Source: CAYMZZ01 sp044463125 (GTDB lineage Bacteria > Bacteroidota > Bacteroidia > Chitinophagales > Chitinophagaceae). From it: 64,000 nucleotides of DNA. The notes below the pieces were generated by a model. That model searched no databases, had not been told where the DNA came from, and worked only from the letters and a program-made list of their open reading frames with translations. Each line of letters opens with the position of its first letter. Positions within the stretch are counted from its first letter, which is position 1. Shown here in pieces: positions 1 to 6,825 of this stretch. Made by a program: the position numbers and the translations under genes. The stretch spans positions 1 to 64,000 of the forward strand of contig JBIQMS010000015.1 in NCBI GenBank assembly GCA_044463125.1, given 5' to 3'.

Positions 1-113
1 CCCTGAACGTGAAGCTGATTCAGCCTATCGCGATGGAAAAAGGTCTGAAGTTCGCCATCCGCGAAGGTGGTCGTACTGTAGGTGCCGGCCAGGTAACTGA
101 GATCATTAAATAA
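1..113 (+). CDS. tuf: Elongation factor Tu, C-terminal fragment
   Basis: This is the last 36 codons of EF-Tu, cut by the window edge. The fragment ends in IREGGRTVGAGQVTEIIK and a TAA stop, which is the typical C-terminal end of domain 3. EF-Tu brings aminoacyl-tRNA to the ribosome as a GTP complex. The genes that follow, tRNA-Trp, secE and nusG, are the usual neighbours of a bacterial tuf gene. The start lies outside the window. Confidence 0.95.
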   Translation, partial: LNVKLIQPIAMEKGLKFAIREGGRTVGAGQVTEIIK

Positions 114-140
114 GAGTAAGCGTTAAGCTTCTTATCTTTA

Positions 141-178
141 CAATTAGCTAATTAGCAAATTTGCTAATTAGCTAATTG
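141..178. repeat. 38-bp perfect palindrome (AATTAGC word) after tuf
   Basis: Two 19-nt arms are exact reverse complements with no loop, built from repeated TTAGCTAATTAGC words. It lies between the tuf stop and tRNA-Trp. It could fold as a hairpin or cruciform, but it is A/T-rich and has no U-tract, so it is not a classic terminator. It is one of several word-repeat inverted repeats in the first 28 kb. Confidence 0.85.
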
Positions 179-183
179 TTCTT

Positions 184-254
184 ACGGGCATAGTTCAATG
201 GCAGAATAGCGGTCTCCAAAACCGTTGATGGGAGTTCGAATCTCTCTGCCCGTG
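184..254 (+). tRNA. trpT: tRNA-Trp (anticodon CCA)
   Basis: A cloverleaf can be drawn by hand. The 7-bp acceptor pairs ACGGGCA with TGCCCGT, and the D stem pairs GTTC with GAAT. The anticodon stem GCGGT/ACCGT holds the loop CTCCAAA, giving anticodon CCA. The T arm contains TTCGAAT and the discriminator base is G. The 3' CCA is not encoded. Its place between tuf and secE is typical of tRNA-Trp in Bacteroidota. Confidence 0.95.
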
Positions 255-259
255 CGATT

Positions 260-300
260 TACGTATTACGTAATACGTTTTACGTAATACGTAATACGTA
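260..300. repeat. TACGTAATACGT inverted repeat before secE
   Basis: Arms 260-278 and 282-300 are inverted copies with one mismatch in 19 and a 3-nt T loop. The 21 bp at 273-293 occur again exactly at 18429-18449, so this word belongs to a dispersed family. The repeat fills almost the whole gap between tRNA-Trp and secE. Confidence 0.85.
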
Positions 301-312
301 CAACATCAAATT

Positions 313-507
313 ATGAATAAGATCTCCAACTACGTTCGCGACTCTTACAAGGAGCTGACAACCAAGGTAACCTGGCCTACATGGTCCCAATTGCAGCAGT
401 CCACCATGATCGTATTGGTAGCCACCATCATCATCACACTGATGGTTTGGGCAATGGACTTTGCCGCCGGCGGTGCTTTGAAGTTTATTTATGGTCTATT
501 TTATTAA
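313..507 (+). CDS. secE: Preprotein translocase subunit SecE
   Basis: This 64-residue inner-membrane protein clamps SecY in the Sec translocon. An N-terminal amphipathic part contains the SecE signature KELTTKVTWPTWSQL (about residues 14-28). One transmembrane helix follows (about 32-60). The short single-helix form is usual outside Gammaproteobacteria. It lies 10 nt before nusG, with which it is normally co-transcribed. Confidence 0.95.
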   Translation: MNKISNYVRDSYKELTTKVTWPTWSQLQQSTMIVLVATIIITLMVWAMDFAAGGALKFIYGLFY

Positions 508-517
508 AGGTTAATCC

Positions 518-1102
518 ATGGAAGCGACAACAACCCATACGGAAAACGCACAGGAGCAGGAGACCAAATGGTTCGTGCTGCGTGTGGTAAGCGGTAAGGA
601 GCGAAAGGTGAAGGAATACCTCGATAAGGAAATTTCCCGCAGTGGCTGGGGTGATATCGTGAAACAGATTTTCCTGCCTGTAGAAAAAGTATATAAAGTA
701 CAGAACGGGAAAAAGGTAATGCGCGAACGCAACTACTATCCCGGTTATGTAATGATAGAAGTGCTGGATGGAAAACTGAGCGATGATATCCGCGATACCA
801 TCAAGAATACCAATAACGTGATCCATTTCCTCGGTAAGGAAAATCCCATTGCCCTCCGTAAGGCGGAAGTGAACAAGATGCTGGGCAAAATGGATGAGAT
901 GGCCGAAGCAGGTGGAGCCAGCATGAGTGAACCCTTCATTGTGGGCGAAACCATCAAGATCATCGAAGGCGCCTTCAACGACTTCAATGGTGTAATTGAA
1001 GAAGTGAACGACGAGAAGAAGAAACTGAAAGTAACGGTGAAAATCTTCGGTCGCTCCACACCTGTTGAGCTGACTTATATGCAGGTAGAAAAGATCAGTT
1101 GA
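518..1102 (+). CDS. nusG: Transcription termination/antitermination protein NusG
   Basis: This 194-residue protein binds RNA polymerase and modulates pausing, Rho termination and coupling to the ribosome. The N-terminal NGN domain (about 18-120) starts at KWFVLRVVSGKERKVKEYL and contains the YYPGYVMIEV strand. The C-terminal KOW domain (about 140-193) contains GETIKIIEGAFNDFNGVIEEV. The length is normal. It follows secE closely, but the usual next gene, rplK, is 2.2 kb away because a membrane sulfatase-like gene lies between them. Confidence 0.96.
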   Translation: MEATTTHTENAQEQETKWFVLRVVSGKERKVKEYLDKEISRSGWGDIVKQIFLPVEKVYKVQNGKKVMRERNYYPGYVMIEVLDGKLSDDIRDTIKNTNNVIHFLGKENPIALRKAEVNKMLGKMDEMAEAGGASMSEPFIVGETIKIIEGAFNDFNGVIEEVNDEKKKLKVTVKIFGRSTPVELTYMQVEKIS

Positions 1103-1132
1103 TCTTCCTCTTTACCTGTCGCTATATCTTTG
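1099..1132 (+). promoter_or_regulatory. Bacteroidota-type promoter (TTG / TATCTTTG)
   Basis: TATCTTTG at 1125-1132 matches the -7 consensus TAnnTTTG. A TTG at 1099-1101 could be the -33 element with a 23-nt spacer, the upper limit of the accepted range. It would transcribe the sulfatase-like gene separately from nusG. Confidence 0.5.
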
Positions 1133-1197
1133 TCTGCGGTTTGTAATTTGTCACTTGTGGTTGAAAGCAACCATTATGGCAAATCACAAACCGCAGA
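1133..1197. repeat. Imperfect inverted repeat before the LTA-synthase-like gene
   Basis: TCTGCGGTTTGT (1133-1144) is exactly complementary to ACAAACCGCAGA (1186-1197). The inside continues imperfectly to a GGTTG-AAAG-CAACC tip. Two potential upstream start codons of the next gene (1155, 1176) fall in this hairpin, which argues for the start at 1215. Confidence 0.75.
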
Positions 1198-1214
1198 TTG
1201 CTAAAGGGGCTATC

Positions 1215-3059
1215 ATGTACGCGAAACTAAAATTCCTCTTTCTCTACTACCTGTCATGGCTCGTCTTTTTTGAGGGGCTCAGAATGGTCTTTGTTCTTTA
1301 CCATTTGCCCCGTACCGATGGCATACCTTTCGCTAGCATGCTCGGCAGTTTCTGGTATGGCTTGCGCATGGATCTTTCAGTAGCCGCATATATTCTCGCC
1401 CCCGTTTGCCTCTTTGTAATCCTCAGCCTTTTTATACGCTTTTTTCAACGACTGCCGGTTTATCGGGTCTATACGCTGCTGGTACTTCTCCTGGTATGTA
1501 TGATTTCCCTCGCCGACCTGGAAGTGTATAATGCCTGGGGTTTCAGGATGGATGCGGGACCGCTCCGCTTCTTGCAAACGCCACGCGAAGCCATAGCATC
1601 TGTATCGCACCTGCCCCTGTTCTGGATTGCGTTATTGTTTCTGCTGGCCTATGGTTTGTTCTATTTCTGCTTTCGCTGGCTCATGCGCCGAATATTCTTT
1701 CAGCAACAAAACCGGCAAAAGCTTCTTACAGCATTCGTGCTGCTGCTGGTTGCTGGTTCGCTGATATTGCCAATCCGTGGCGGCTGGCAACTGGCACCCC
1801 TCAACCAAAGTGCGGTCTATTTTTCGCAATACCAGTTTGCCAACCATGCAGCCATCAATGCCAGTTGGAATTTTTTGCACAGCCTCTTTAGTAAATCGAA
1901 TATCAAAAAGAATCCCTATCGCTACTGGCCCGATGAAACGGCAAGAAATATCGTGGACAGCCTGTATAGTGCCGGTGGAAAGCAGGAACAATGGGTTCTT
2001 GCATCCGACAGCAGTCCAGTTAATGTGATCCTCGTGATATGGGAAAGCTTCACGGCCAAGGCGGTGGGGCAGCAGTATGCCGGAGTGGAAATAACGCCCC
2101 GCTTCAATCAACTGACCCGGGAGGGAATCTACTTCGATCAACTTTATGCCAGTGGCGACCGAACCAATAAGGGTGTACCCGCCATTCTGAGCGGTTACCC
2201 GGCCATGCCCAATACCACCATTATTCATAACCCCGCCAAATCCGCCAGGCTCAAAACCCTGCCGGGCGAACTGGAATCATCAGGCTATAACAGTGCTTTT
2301 TATTATGGCGGGGAGCCGGAGTTTGCCAATATCAAATCCTACCTGGTGCATGCCGGATTTGAAAAGATTATAGGCAAAGAAGATTTTAGCGACCGTGACA
2401 TGAATTCTAAATGGGGAGCGCATGACGGAGTGGTGATGCAAAGATTATTTTCAGATTTGTCGAAAGCGAAGTCGCCCTTTTTCTATACCTGGCTTACCCT
2501 GAGCAGTCACGAACCCTTCGAAACACCGGAGGAGCCGGTTATAAAAGGAAAGGATCATACGGCACAATTTCTGAACTCCATTCATTATACTGATAAAGTA
2601 TTCGGCCAGTTTGTAGATAGTTGTCGTAAACAACCCTGGTGGGACCGGACTCTCCTGGTAGTTATTGGCGACCATGGCCACCCACTTCCCCGCACAGGTC
2701 AAAGGGCCGACGACTTTCACACGCCCATGCTCTGGCTGGGGGGAGCCCTGAGCCGGCAGCCCTTTACGATTTCGCATGCCTCCTCGCAGCTTGATCTGGC
2801 CAGTACCCTGCTGATGCAGTTGAAGCCGGTTAGCCCATCTCCCTTTCCCTTCAGTAAAAACCTGACCGACAGTAGCACACGCCACTGGGCCTTCTTCACC
2901 TTCAACGATGGCTTTGGCTGGGTGGATGATGGGGGGCGTATTGTTTACGACAATATTGGCAAAAGAATGATTTCTTCTGAAGGCCAGCCGGAACTATCTG
3001 CCGAAAGGGCCGGCAAGGCGATGCAACAAGCGACTTTTCAGGATTTCATGGATAAGTGA
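1215..3059 (+). CDS. LTA synthase / phosphoglycerol transferase-like membrane sulfatase-family protein
   Basis: This 614-residue protein has about five N-terminal membrane helices (roughly residues 5-200) and then a large extracytoplasmic alkaline-phosphatase-fold domain (about 265-590). Visible motifs are NVILVIWESF (metal ligand E), DRTNKG with the probable nucleophile T317, and GDHGH (486-489) for metal binding. This layout is that of MdoB/LtaS-type enzymes, which move phosphoglycerol or phosphoethanolamine groups onto envelope glycans or lipids. The substrate here is unknown. The ATG at 1215 was chosen because upstream starts lie in an intergenic hairpin and because MYAKLKFLFLYYLSWL is a natural membrane start. 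It stands alone between nusG and rplK, with its own promoter and inverted repeats on both sides, as if inserted into the cluster. Confidence 0.85.
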   Translation: MYAKLKFLFLYYLSWLVFFEGLRMVFVLYHLPRTDGIPFASMLGSFWYGLRMDLSVAAYILAPVCLFVILSLFIRFFQRLPVYRVYTLLVLLLVCMISLADLEVYNAWGFRMDAGPLRFLQTPREAIASVSHLPLFWIALLFLLAYGLFYFCFRWLMRRIFFQQQNRQKLLTAFVLLLVAGSLILPIRGGWQLAPLNQSAVYFSQYQFANHAAINASWNFLHSLFSKSNIKKNPYRYWPDETARNIVDSLYSAGGKQEQWVLASDSSPVNVILVIWESFTAKAVGQQYAGVEITPRFNQLTREGIYFDQLYASGDRTNKGVPAILSGYPAMPNTTIIHNPAKSARLKTLPGELESSGYNSAFYYGGEPEFANIKSYLVHAGFEKIIGKEDFSDRDMNSKWGAHDGVVMQRLFSDLSKAKSPFFYTWLTLSSHEPFETPEEPVIKGKDHTAQFLNSIHYTDKVFGQFVDSCRKQPWWDRTLLVVIGDHGHPLPRTGQRADDFHTPMLWLGGALSRQPFTISHASSQLDLASTLLMQLKPVSPSPFPFSKNLTDSSTRHWAFFTFNDGFGWVDDGGRIVYDNIGKRMISSEGQPELSAERAGKAMQQATFQDFMDK

Positions 3060-3080
3060 AGGGAGGAACTCTGGATTCAA

Positions 3081-3168
3081 TTATTTGAGAATTTGGGAAT
3101 TTGAGAATTTGGGAAAAGAGGATTTGATACACAGATACAAATTCTCAAATTCCCAAATTCTCAAATAA
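3081..3168. repeat. 31-bp perfect inverted repeat (GAATTTGGGAATTTGA word)
   Basis: Arms 3081-3111 and 3138-3168 are exact reverse complements over 31 bp around a 26-nt loop. Each arm is itself a stutter of ATTTGAGA/ATTTGGGA words. It lies between the LTA-synthase-like gene and the rplK promoter. A stem this long could stop transcription from upstream, but it has no T-tract. Confidence 0.9.
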
Positions 3169-3180
3169 AGAATTTTCCCC

Positions 3181-3188
3181 TATCTTTG
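3181..3188 (+). promoter_or_regulatory. -7 element TATCTTTG of the rplK operon
   Basis: This exact TAnnTTTG match lies about 115 nt before rplK, just after the inverted repeat. No good TTG is present at the -33 distance. It would give a leader of roughly 110 nt, suitable for ribosomal-protein feedback control. Confidence 0.5.
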
Positions 3189-3212
3189 CCGCCCCAATTA
3201 GTTCTTTAGCCG

Positions 3213-3229
3213 TCCTGCGTACAGCAGGA
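3213..3229 (+). promoter_or_regulatory. Hairpin in the rplK leader
   Basis: TCCTGC and GCAGGA form a 6-bp stem with a 5-nt loop inside the untranslated leader of rplK-rplA. In many bacteria L1 represses translation of this operon by binding the leader. Whether this hairpin is that site cannot be decided from the sequence. Confidence 0.35.
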
Positions 3230-3304
3230 TAGCGGGATTTGGGAGACTAAGTAGCTGAGCCTCAATAGCAAAGTGAAAGGTCGTTAACACCAAAAAAAAA
3301 TAGT

Positions 3305-3748
3305 ATGGCAAAAGAAATCACCGGCTTTGTAAAGCTGCAGTGTAAGGGTGGCCAGGCCAACCCTGCACCTCCGATCGGTCCTGCGCTGGGTTCCAAGGGT
3401 ATCAACATCATGGAATTCTGTAAGCAGTTCAATGCAAGAACGCAGGACAAAATGGGAAAAGTTCTTCCCGTTCTCATCACCGTTTATACCGACAAGAGCT
3501 TTGATTTTATTATCAAAACTCCCCCGGCAGCCATTCAATTGATGGAAGCCGCCAAAATTCAAAAGGGTTCCAAAGAAAGCAACCGCGCCAAAGTGGGCAA
3601 AGTTACCTGGGATCAGATTGAGGTTATCGCGAAAGACAAGATGCCCGACCTGAACTGTTTCACCGTAGAAAGCGCCATGAAAATGGTAGCAGGTACCGCT
3701 CGCAGCATGGGACTTAACGTAGAAGGAAAAGCTCCCTGGGAAAATTAA
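3305..3748 (+). CDS. rplK: 50S ribosomal protein L11
   Basis: This 147-residue protein binds 23S rRNA at the GTPase-associated centre. The N-terminal half has the proline-rich signature NPAPPIGPALGSKGINIMEFC (about 19-39). The C-terminal RNA-binding domain ends in GTARSMGLNVEGKAPW. The length is typical. rplA follows after a 57-nt gap. Confidence 0.97.
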   Translation: MAKEITGFVKLQCKGGQANPAPPIGPALGSKGINIMEFCKQFNARTQDKMGKVLPVLITVYTDKSFDFIIKTPPAAIQLMEAAKIQKGSKESNRAKVGKVTWDQIEVIAKDKMPDLNCFTVESAMKMVAGTARSMGLNVEGKAPWEN

Positions 3749-3805
3749 ATTGCTAATCTGCCGAAGCCTTAGGCCGGCGGATGGATCACCGAAAAATTGA
3801 ATACC

Positions 3806-4501
3806 ATGGCATTCATCAGTAAAAAAAGAAAAGTTGCCAACGGCAAAGTTGACAGCAACAAAACATATTCCCTCAAGGAAGCTTCTTCACTGGTAAAAGA
3901 AATTACCACTTGTAAGTTCGATGCTTCCGTTGACATACACGTTCGTCTGGGTGTGGATCCCAAGAAAGCCGATCAGGCAATCCGCGGAACCGTAACACTC
4001 CCTCATGGAACGGGTAAAACCAAGCGCGTATTGGTGCTCTGTACTCCTGATAAGGAAGCGGAAGCCAAAGCAGCAGGTGCCGACCATGTAGGTCTGGACG
4101 AGTTTGTACAAAAAATTGAAGGCGGATGGGTAGATGTGGATGTGATCATTGCCACACCTTCCGTGATGCCCAAGATCGGTAAGCTGGGTAAAGTACTGGG
4201 TCCTCGTAACCTGATGCCCAACCCTAAAACAGGCACCGTAACCAATGATGTGGCGAACGCTATCGCTGATGTCAAGGGCGGTAAGATCGCTTTTAAAGTG
4301 GACAAAGTAGGGATCATCCATGCTTCCATTGGAAGGATCAGCTTTGCGCCCGAAAAAATCGCGGAAAACAGCCAGGAATTTCTCAATGCGATCATCAAGG
4401 CCAAGCCTTCCACCGCAAAGGGAACTTACCTGAAAGGAATCAGCATGGCGAGCTCCATGAGCCCCGGCATCGCGATCGACACCAAAGCATTTGTTCACTA
4501 A
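3806..4501 (+). CDS. rplA: 50S ribosomal protein L1
   Basis: This 231-residue protein builds the L1 stalk that moves deacylated tRNA from the E site, and it commonly represses its own operon. It shows VDIHVRLGVDPKKADQAIRG, a GTGKTKRVLVL segment and the signature KLGKVLGPRNLMPNPKTGTV. The ATG at 3806 (MAFISKKRK) is preferred. A TTG three codons upstream is in frame but gives a non-homologous start. Confidence 0.96.
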   Translation: MAFISKKRKVANGKVDSNKTYSLKEASSLVKEITTCKFDASVDIHVRLGVDPKKADQAIRGTVTLPHGTGKTKRVLVLCTPDKEAEAKAAGADHVGLDEFVQKIEGGWVDVDVIIATPSVMPKIGKLGKVLGPRNLMPNPKTGTVTNDVANAIADVKGGKIAFKVDKVGIIHASIGRISFAPEKIAENSQEFLNAIIKAKPSTAKGTYLKGISMASSMSPGIAIDTKAFVH

Positions 4502-4535
4502 GCCTATCTAACCGTAGGGTCAAAAAATTACAGCA

Positions 4536-5066
4536 ATGACTAAAGAACAAAAAAATGAAGTGATCGAACTGCTGAAAGGTAAGTTCGCTCAATATAACAA
4601 CTTCTACATCACCGATACCGAGTCGCTGAGTGTAGCACAAGTGGGTAAACTGCGCCGCGCCTGCTTCAGCAAAGAAGTGGAAATGAAAGTGGCCAAGAAT
4701 ACCCTGATCCGCAAAGCGCTTGAATCGCTCGACGGCGAAAAATACGCCGGCGTGTTGGATTCACTGCACAATGTAACTGCCCTGATGTTTTCGGAAAACC
4801 CCAAGGAACCTGCGCTGATCATCAGCTCATTCCGTAAGGAAAGCAATTCCGAAAGGCCCGTACTGAAAGCGGCTTTCATCAATGGCGATGTGTACACAGG
4901 CGATGAAAATCTGAAAACACTTACCCAGATCAAGACGAAGAACGAACTGATCGGCGAAGTAATCGGATTGCTGCAGTCTCCTGCCAAGCGCGTGATCGCT
5001 GCCCTGTTGCACCATCACGAGCAGAAAGCGGGTGGGGCAGAAGCCGCAGAAGCAGCTGCGGAATAA
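4536..5066 (+). CDS. rplJ: 50S ribosomal protein L10
   Basis: This 176-residue stalk base protein anchors L7/L12 dimers to the ribosome. The N-terminal rRNA-binding part includes YITDTESLSVAQVGKLRR and EMKVAKNTLIRKALE. The C-terminal helix that binds L7/L12 (about 140-160) ends in an Ala/Glu-rich tail. It lies 34 nt after rplA and about 115 nt before rplL. That gap is long for this pair and may hold a processing or translation-balance signal. Confidence 0.95.
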   Translation: MTKEQKNEVIELLKGKFAQYNNFYITDTESLSVAQVGKLRRACFSKEVEMKVAKNTLIRKALESLDGEKYAGVLDSLHNVTALMFSENPKEPALIISSFRKESNSERPVLKAAFINGDVYTGDENLKTLTQIKTKNELIGEVIGLLQSPAKRVIAALLHHHEQKAGGAEAAEAAAE

Positions 5067-5180
5067 TGACGGACATTTTAGCTCTTTATACTGGCCGGAT
5101 TGTTAAAGGCACTTAATAATTTTTTTAATCACGCCGCCGGATCCGATATTCGGAAATGAAGGCGGGAAAAATTGAAACAA

Positions 5181-5555
5181 ATGGCAGACGTAAAAGCGTT
5201 AGCTGAAAGCCTGGTAGGCTTGACAGTAAAGGAAGTACAGGAACTTGCTGACTTCCTGAAATCAGAATATGGTATTGAGCCCGCAGCCGCAGCGGTAGTA
5301 GTTGCTGCTGGTGGCGATGGTGGTGGCGCAGCCGCTGAAGAGAAAACCGCTTTCGATGTAATCCTGAAAAGCGGTGGTGCTTCTAAACTGAACGTGGTGA
5401 AGATCGTAAAAGATCTGACCGGCCTCGGACTGAAAGAAGCCAAAGACCTGGTAGACCAGGCTCCCAAGCCCGTGAAAGAAGGCGTTTCCAAAGCAGAAGC
5501 AGAAGAAATTGCTGCCAAGCTGAAAGAAGCTGGTGCCGACGTGGAAGTTGCCTAA
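5181..5555 (+). CDS. rplL: 50S ribosomal protein L7/L12
   Basis: This 124-residue acidic stalk protein recruits translational GTPases. It has an N-terminal dimerisation helix (about 1-35), an Ala-rich hinge (about 37-52) and the C-terminal domain with EKTAFDVILKSGG and VKDLTGLGLKEAKDLVDQAP. The ATG at 5181 is used; a TTG three codons upstream is unlikely. It is followed directly by a strong terminator, which closes the ribosomal-protein unit before rpoB. Confidence 0.97.
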   Translation: MADVKALAESLVGLTVKEVQELADFLKSEYGIEPAAAAVVVAAGGDGGGAAAEEKTAFDVILKSGGASKLNVVKIVKDLTGLGLKEAKDLVDQAPKPVKEGVSKAEAEEIAAKLKEAGADVEVA

Positions 5556-5581
5556 TCGCACTTTCAACCACAAAGAAATCA

Positions 5582-5610
5582 AGCCCTCCATCATTGGAGG
5601 GCTTTTTTTG
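5582..5610 (+). terminator. Rho-independent terminator after rplL
   Basis: AGCCCTCCA and TGGAGGGCT form a 9-bp G/C-rich stem around TCAT, followed by seven Ts. It separates rplKAJL from rpoBC, which then uses its own promoter at 6654-6683. It ends just before the stop of the reverse-strand gene. Confidence 0.9.
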
Positions 5611-5612
5611 TT

Positions 5613-6560
5613 TTATTCTGAAGAAAAGCTCAGATAAGGCGCCAGCTTCTTCAGCAGCTTGTCGTCTACGCCAATAACTGCGCGCAAATCTTCTAAGCGG
5701 GCAAAAGCGCCATGCTCCTGGCGATAGGCCAGCAACCTGCGTGCCAGCGTGGTAGAGATGTAGGGATGAGCGGATAAGACCTCCAACGATACCTGGTTGA
5801 TAGCAATCTGGCGGATGATGGGAGTCCCCAGTTGCAGGCGATCCCTGATCTTTTGATAAACGCTGTCGGCGAGCCCATAAGTCTCCGCCACCTGCTCAAT
5901 CCGATAGAAACCGCCCAGCGCTTCCCTGTAACGTGTAATGCGCTGCGAAAGGCGGGGCCCTATTCCGGGCAGGGCCTCCCAGGTTGCCGAATCGGCGCTG
6001 TTGATGTTGACGACAACTGGATCGAAGGCTTTTTGGGCCTTCGATCCATCTGCGTATAAAGCTTTTTTAGTTTCTGGATGATTAGTGGCCTGGCGGGTTA
6101 TCCGTACATAAGGGCGCAGCCGCTCGTATTCATCGGGGAAAAGTCCATAAACCCTCGATAGATCATCCGGTTCCCGAAAACGCCCGCCTTTGGACCGGTA
6201 ATTCAGAATGGTTCTTACAGTCTTCTCCCGCAAACCCAGCCTGCGCCAGCCTGCAGAATCCAGCTCATTTGGGTCGAAGGGAAATAGTTCATGCTTTATA
6301 GATTTTCGGTTTTCGGCAGGAACCGAAACCAATGCCTTGCCTGAACGATTGAAAGTCGTTTCCGCGGAATCGGCTGCAAGAGCCAATCGCCATTGGATAA
6401 CCCAGGCACTGTCCTCCTGATTTAAAGAGATCGGTTGCTCACGACGCGGCCAGTCGGGCATTACAAAAAACAGGAGGGAGAGCAACAACATCACCGTCAT
6501 TCCCACCCGGTCTTTGCGGCTCAGGGTCAAAAAATCTTTTAGGAGGGGCCAACCCTTCAT
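5613..6560 (-). CDS. Membrane-anchored protein with three ComEA-like helix-hairpin-helix repeats
   Basis: This 315-residue protein has one membrane helix near the N-terminus (about 20-36) and then three repeats of a helix-hairpin-helix unit (about 94-153, 184-244, 253-311). The middle repeat carries the clearest signature, INSADSATWEALPGIGPRLS, as in the ComEA DNA receptor. Such domains bind DNA without sequence preference. A role in DNA uptake or surface DNA binding is plausible but not shown, and no competence genes are adjacent. It is the only reverse-strand gene inside the ribosomal/RNA polymerase cluster and shares its promoter region with rpoB. Confidence 0.82.
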   Translation of the reverse strand: MKGWPLLKDFLTLSRKDRVGMTVMLLLSLLFFVMPDWPRREQPISLNQEDSAWVIQWRLALAADSAETTFNRSGKALVSVPAENRKSIKHELFPFDPNELDSAGWRRLGLREKTVRTILNYRSKGGRFREPDDLSRVYGLFPDEYERLRPYVRITRQATNHPETKKALYADGSKAQKAFDPVVVNINSADSATWEALPGIGPRLSQRITRYREALGGFYRIEQVAETYGLADSVYQKIRDRLQLGTPIIRQIAINQVSLEVLSAHPYISTTLARRLLAYRQEHGAFARLEDLRAVIGVDDKLLKKLAPYLSFSSE

Positions 6561-6576
6561 GGAACTGGATTTCAGG

Positions 6577-6584
6577 CAAAACTA
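6577..6584 (-). promoter_or_regulatory. -7-like TAGTTTTG upstream of the HhH gene
   Basis: On the reverse strand this matches TAnnTTTG and lies 16 nt before the ATG of the helix-hairpin-helix gene. No TTG stands at a proper -33 distance, so the call is tentative. Confidence 0.35.
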
Positions 6585-6653
6585 CCGGCCCGGACCCCCA
6601 AAACCCGGGGATAATCACCGGAATTTGGCGAGGTTTTTGTCAGCAAGATTTTC

Positions 6654-6683
6654 TTGCTCTTTCGATCTTATTCCTTACCTTTG
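6654..6683 (+). promoter_or_regulatory. Promoter of rpoBC (TTG-N19-TACCTTTG)
   Basis: TTG at 6654-6656 and TACCTTTG at 6676-6683 have a 19-nt spacer, an excellent match to the Bacteroidota housekeeping promoter. It lies about 140 nt before rpoB and after the rplL terminator, so rpoBC can be transcribed independently of the ribosomal proteins. Confidence 0.75.
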
Positions 6684-6825
6684 CTGTCCTTTATTTTGGC
6701 CAAATATATTTTGACACCCCAAATCATTCGCAAATAGTTGATTTTCATCAGCTTTTATTCTTTATTGAATAGAAGCCTGAGAGTGATTTGTATGTCATTA
6801 CTATCTTAAACCGGTTTTTACGCAT

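Noticed and set aside
5067..5180. Small gene or attenuator between rplJ and rplL
   Set aside because: No open frame with protein-like content and no convincing hairpin plus T-tract. It is probably an untranslated spacer.
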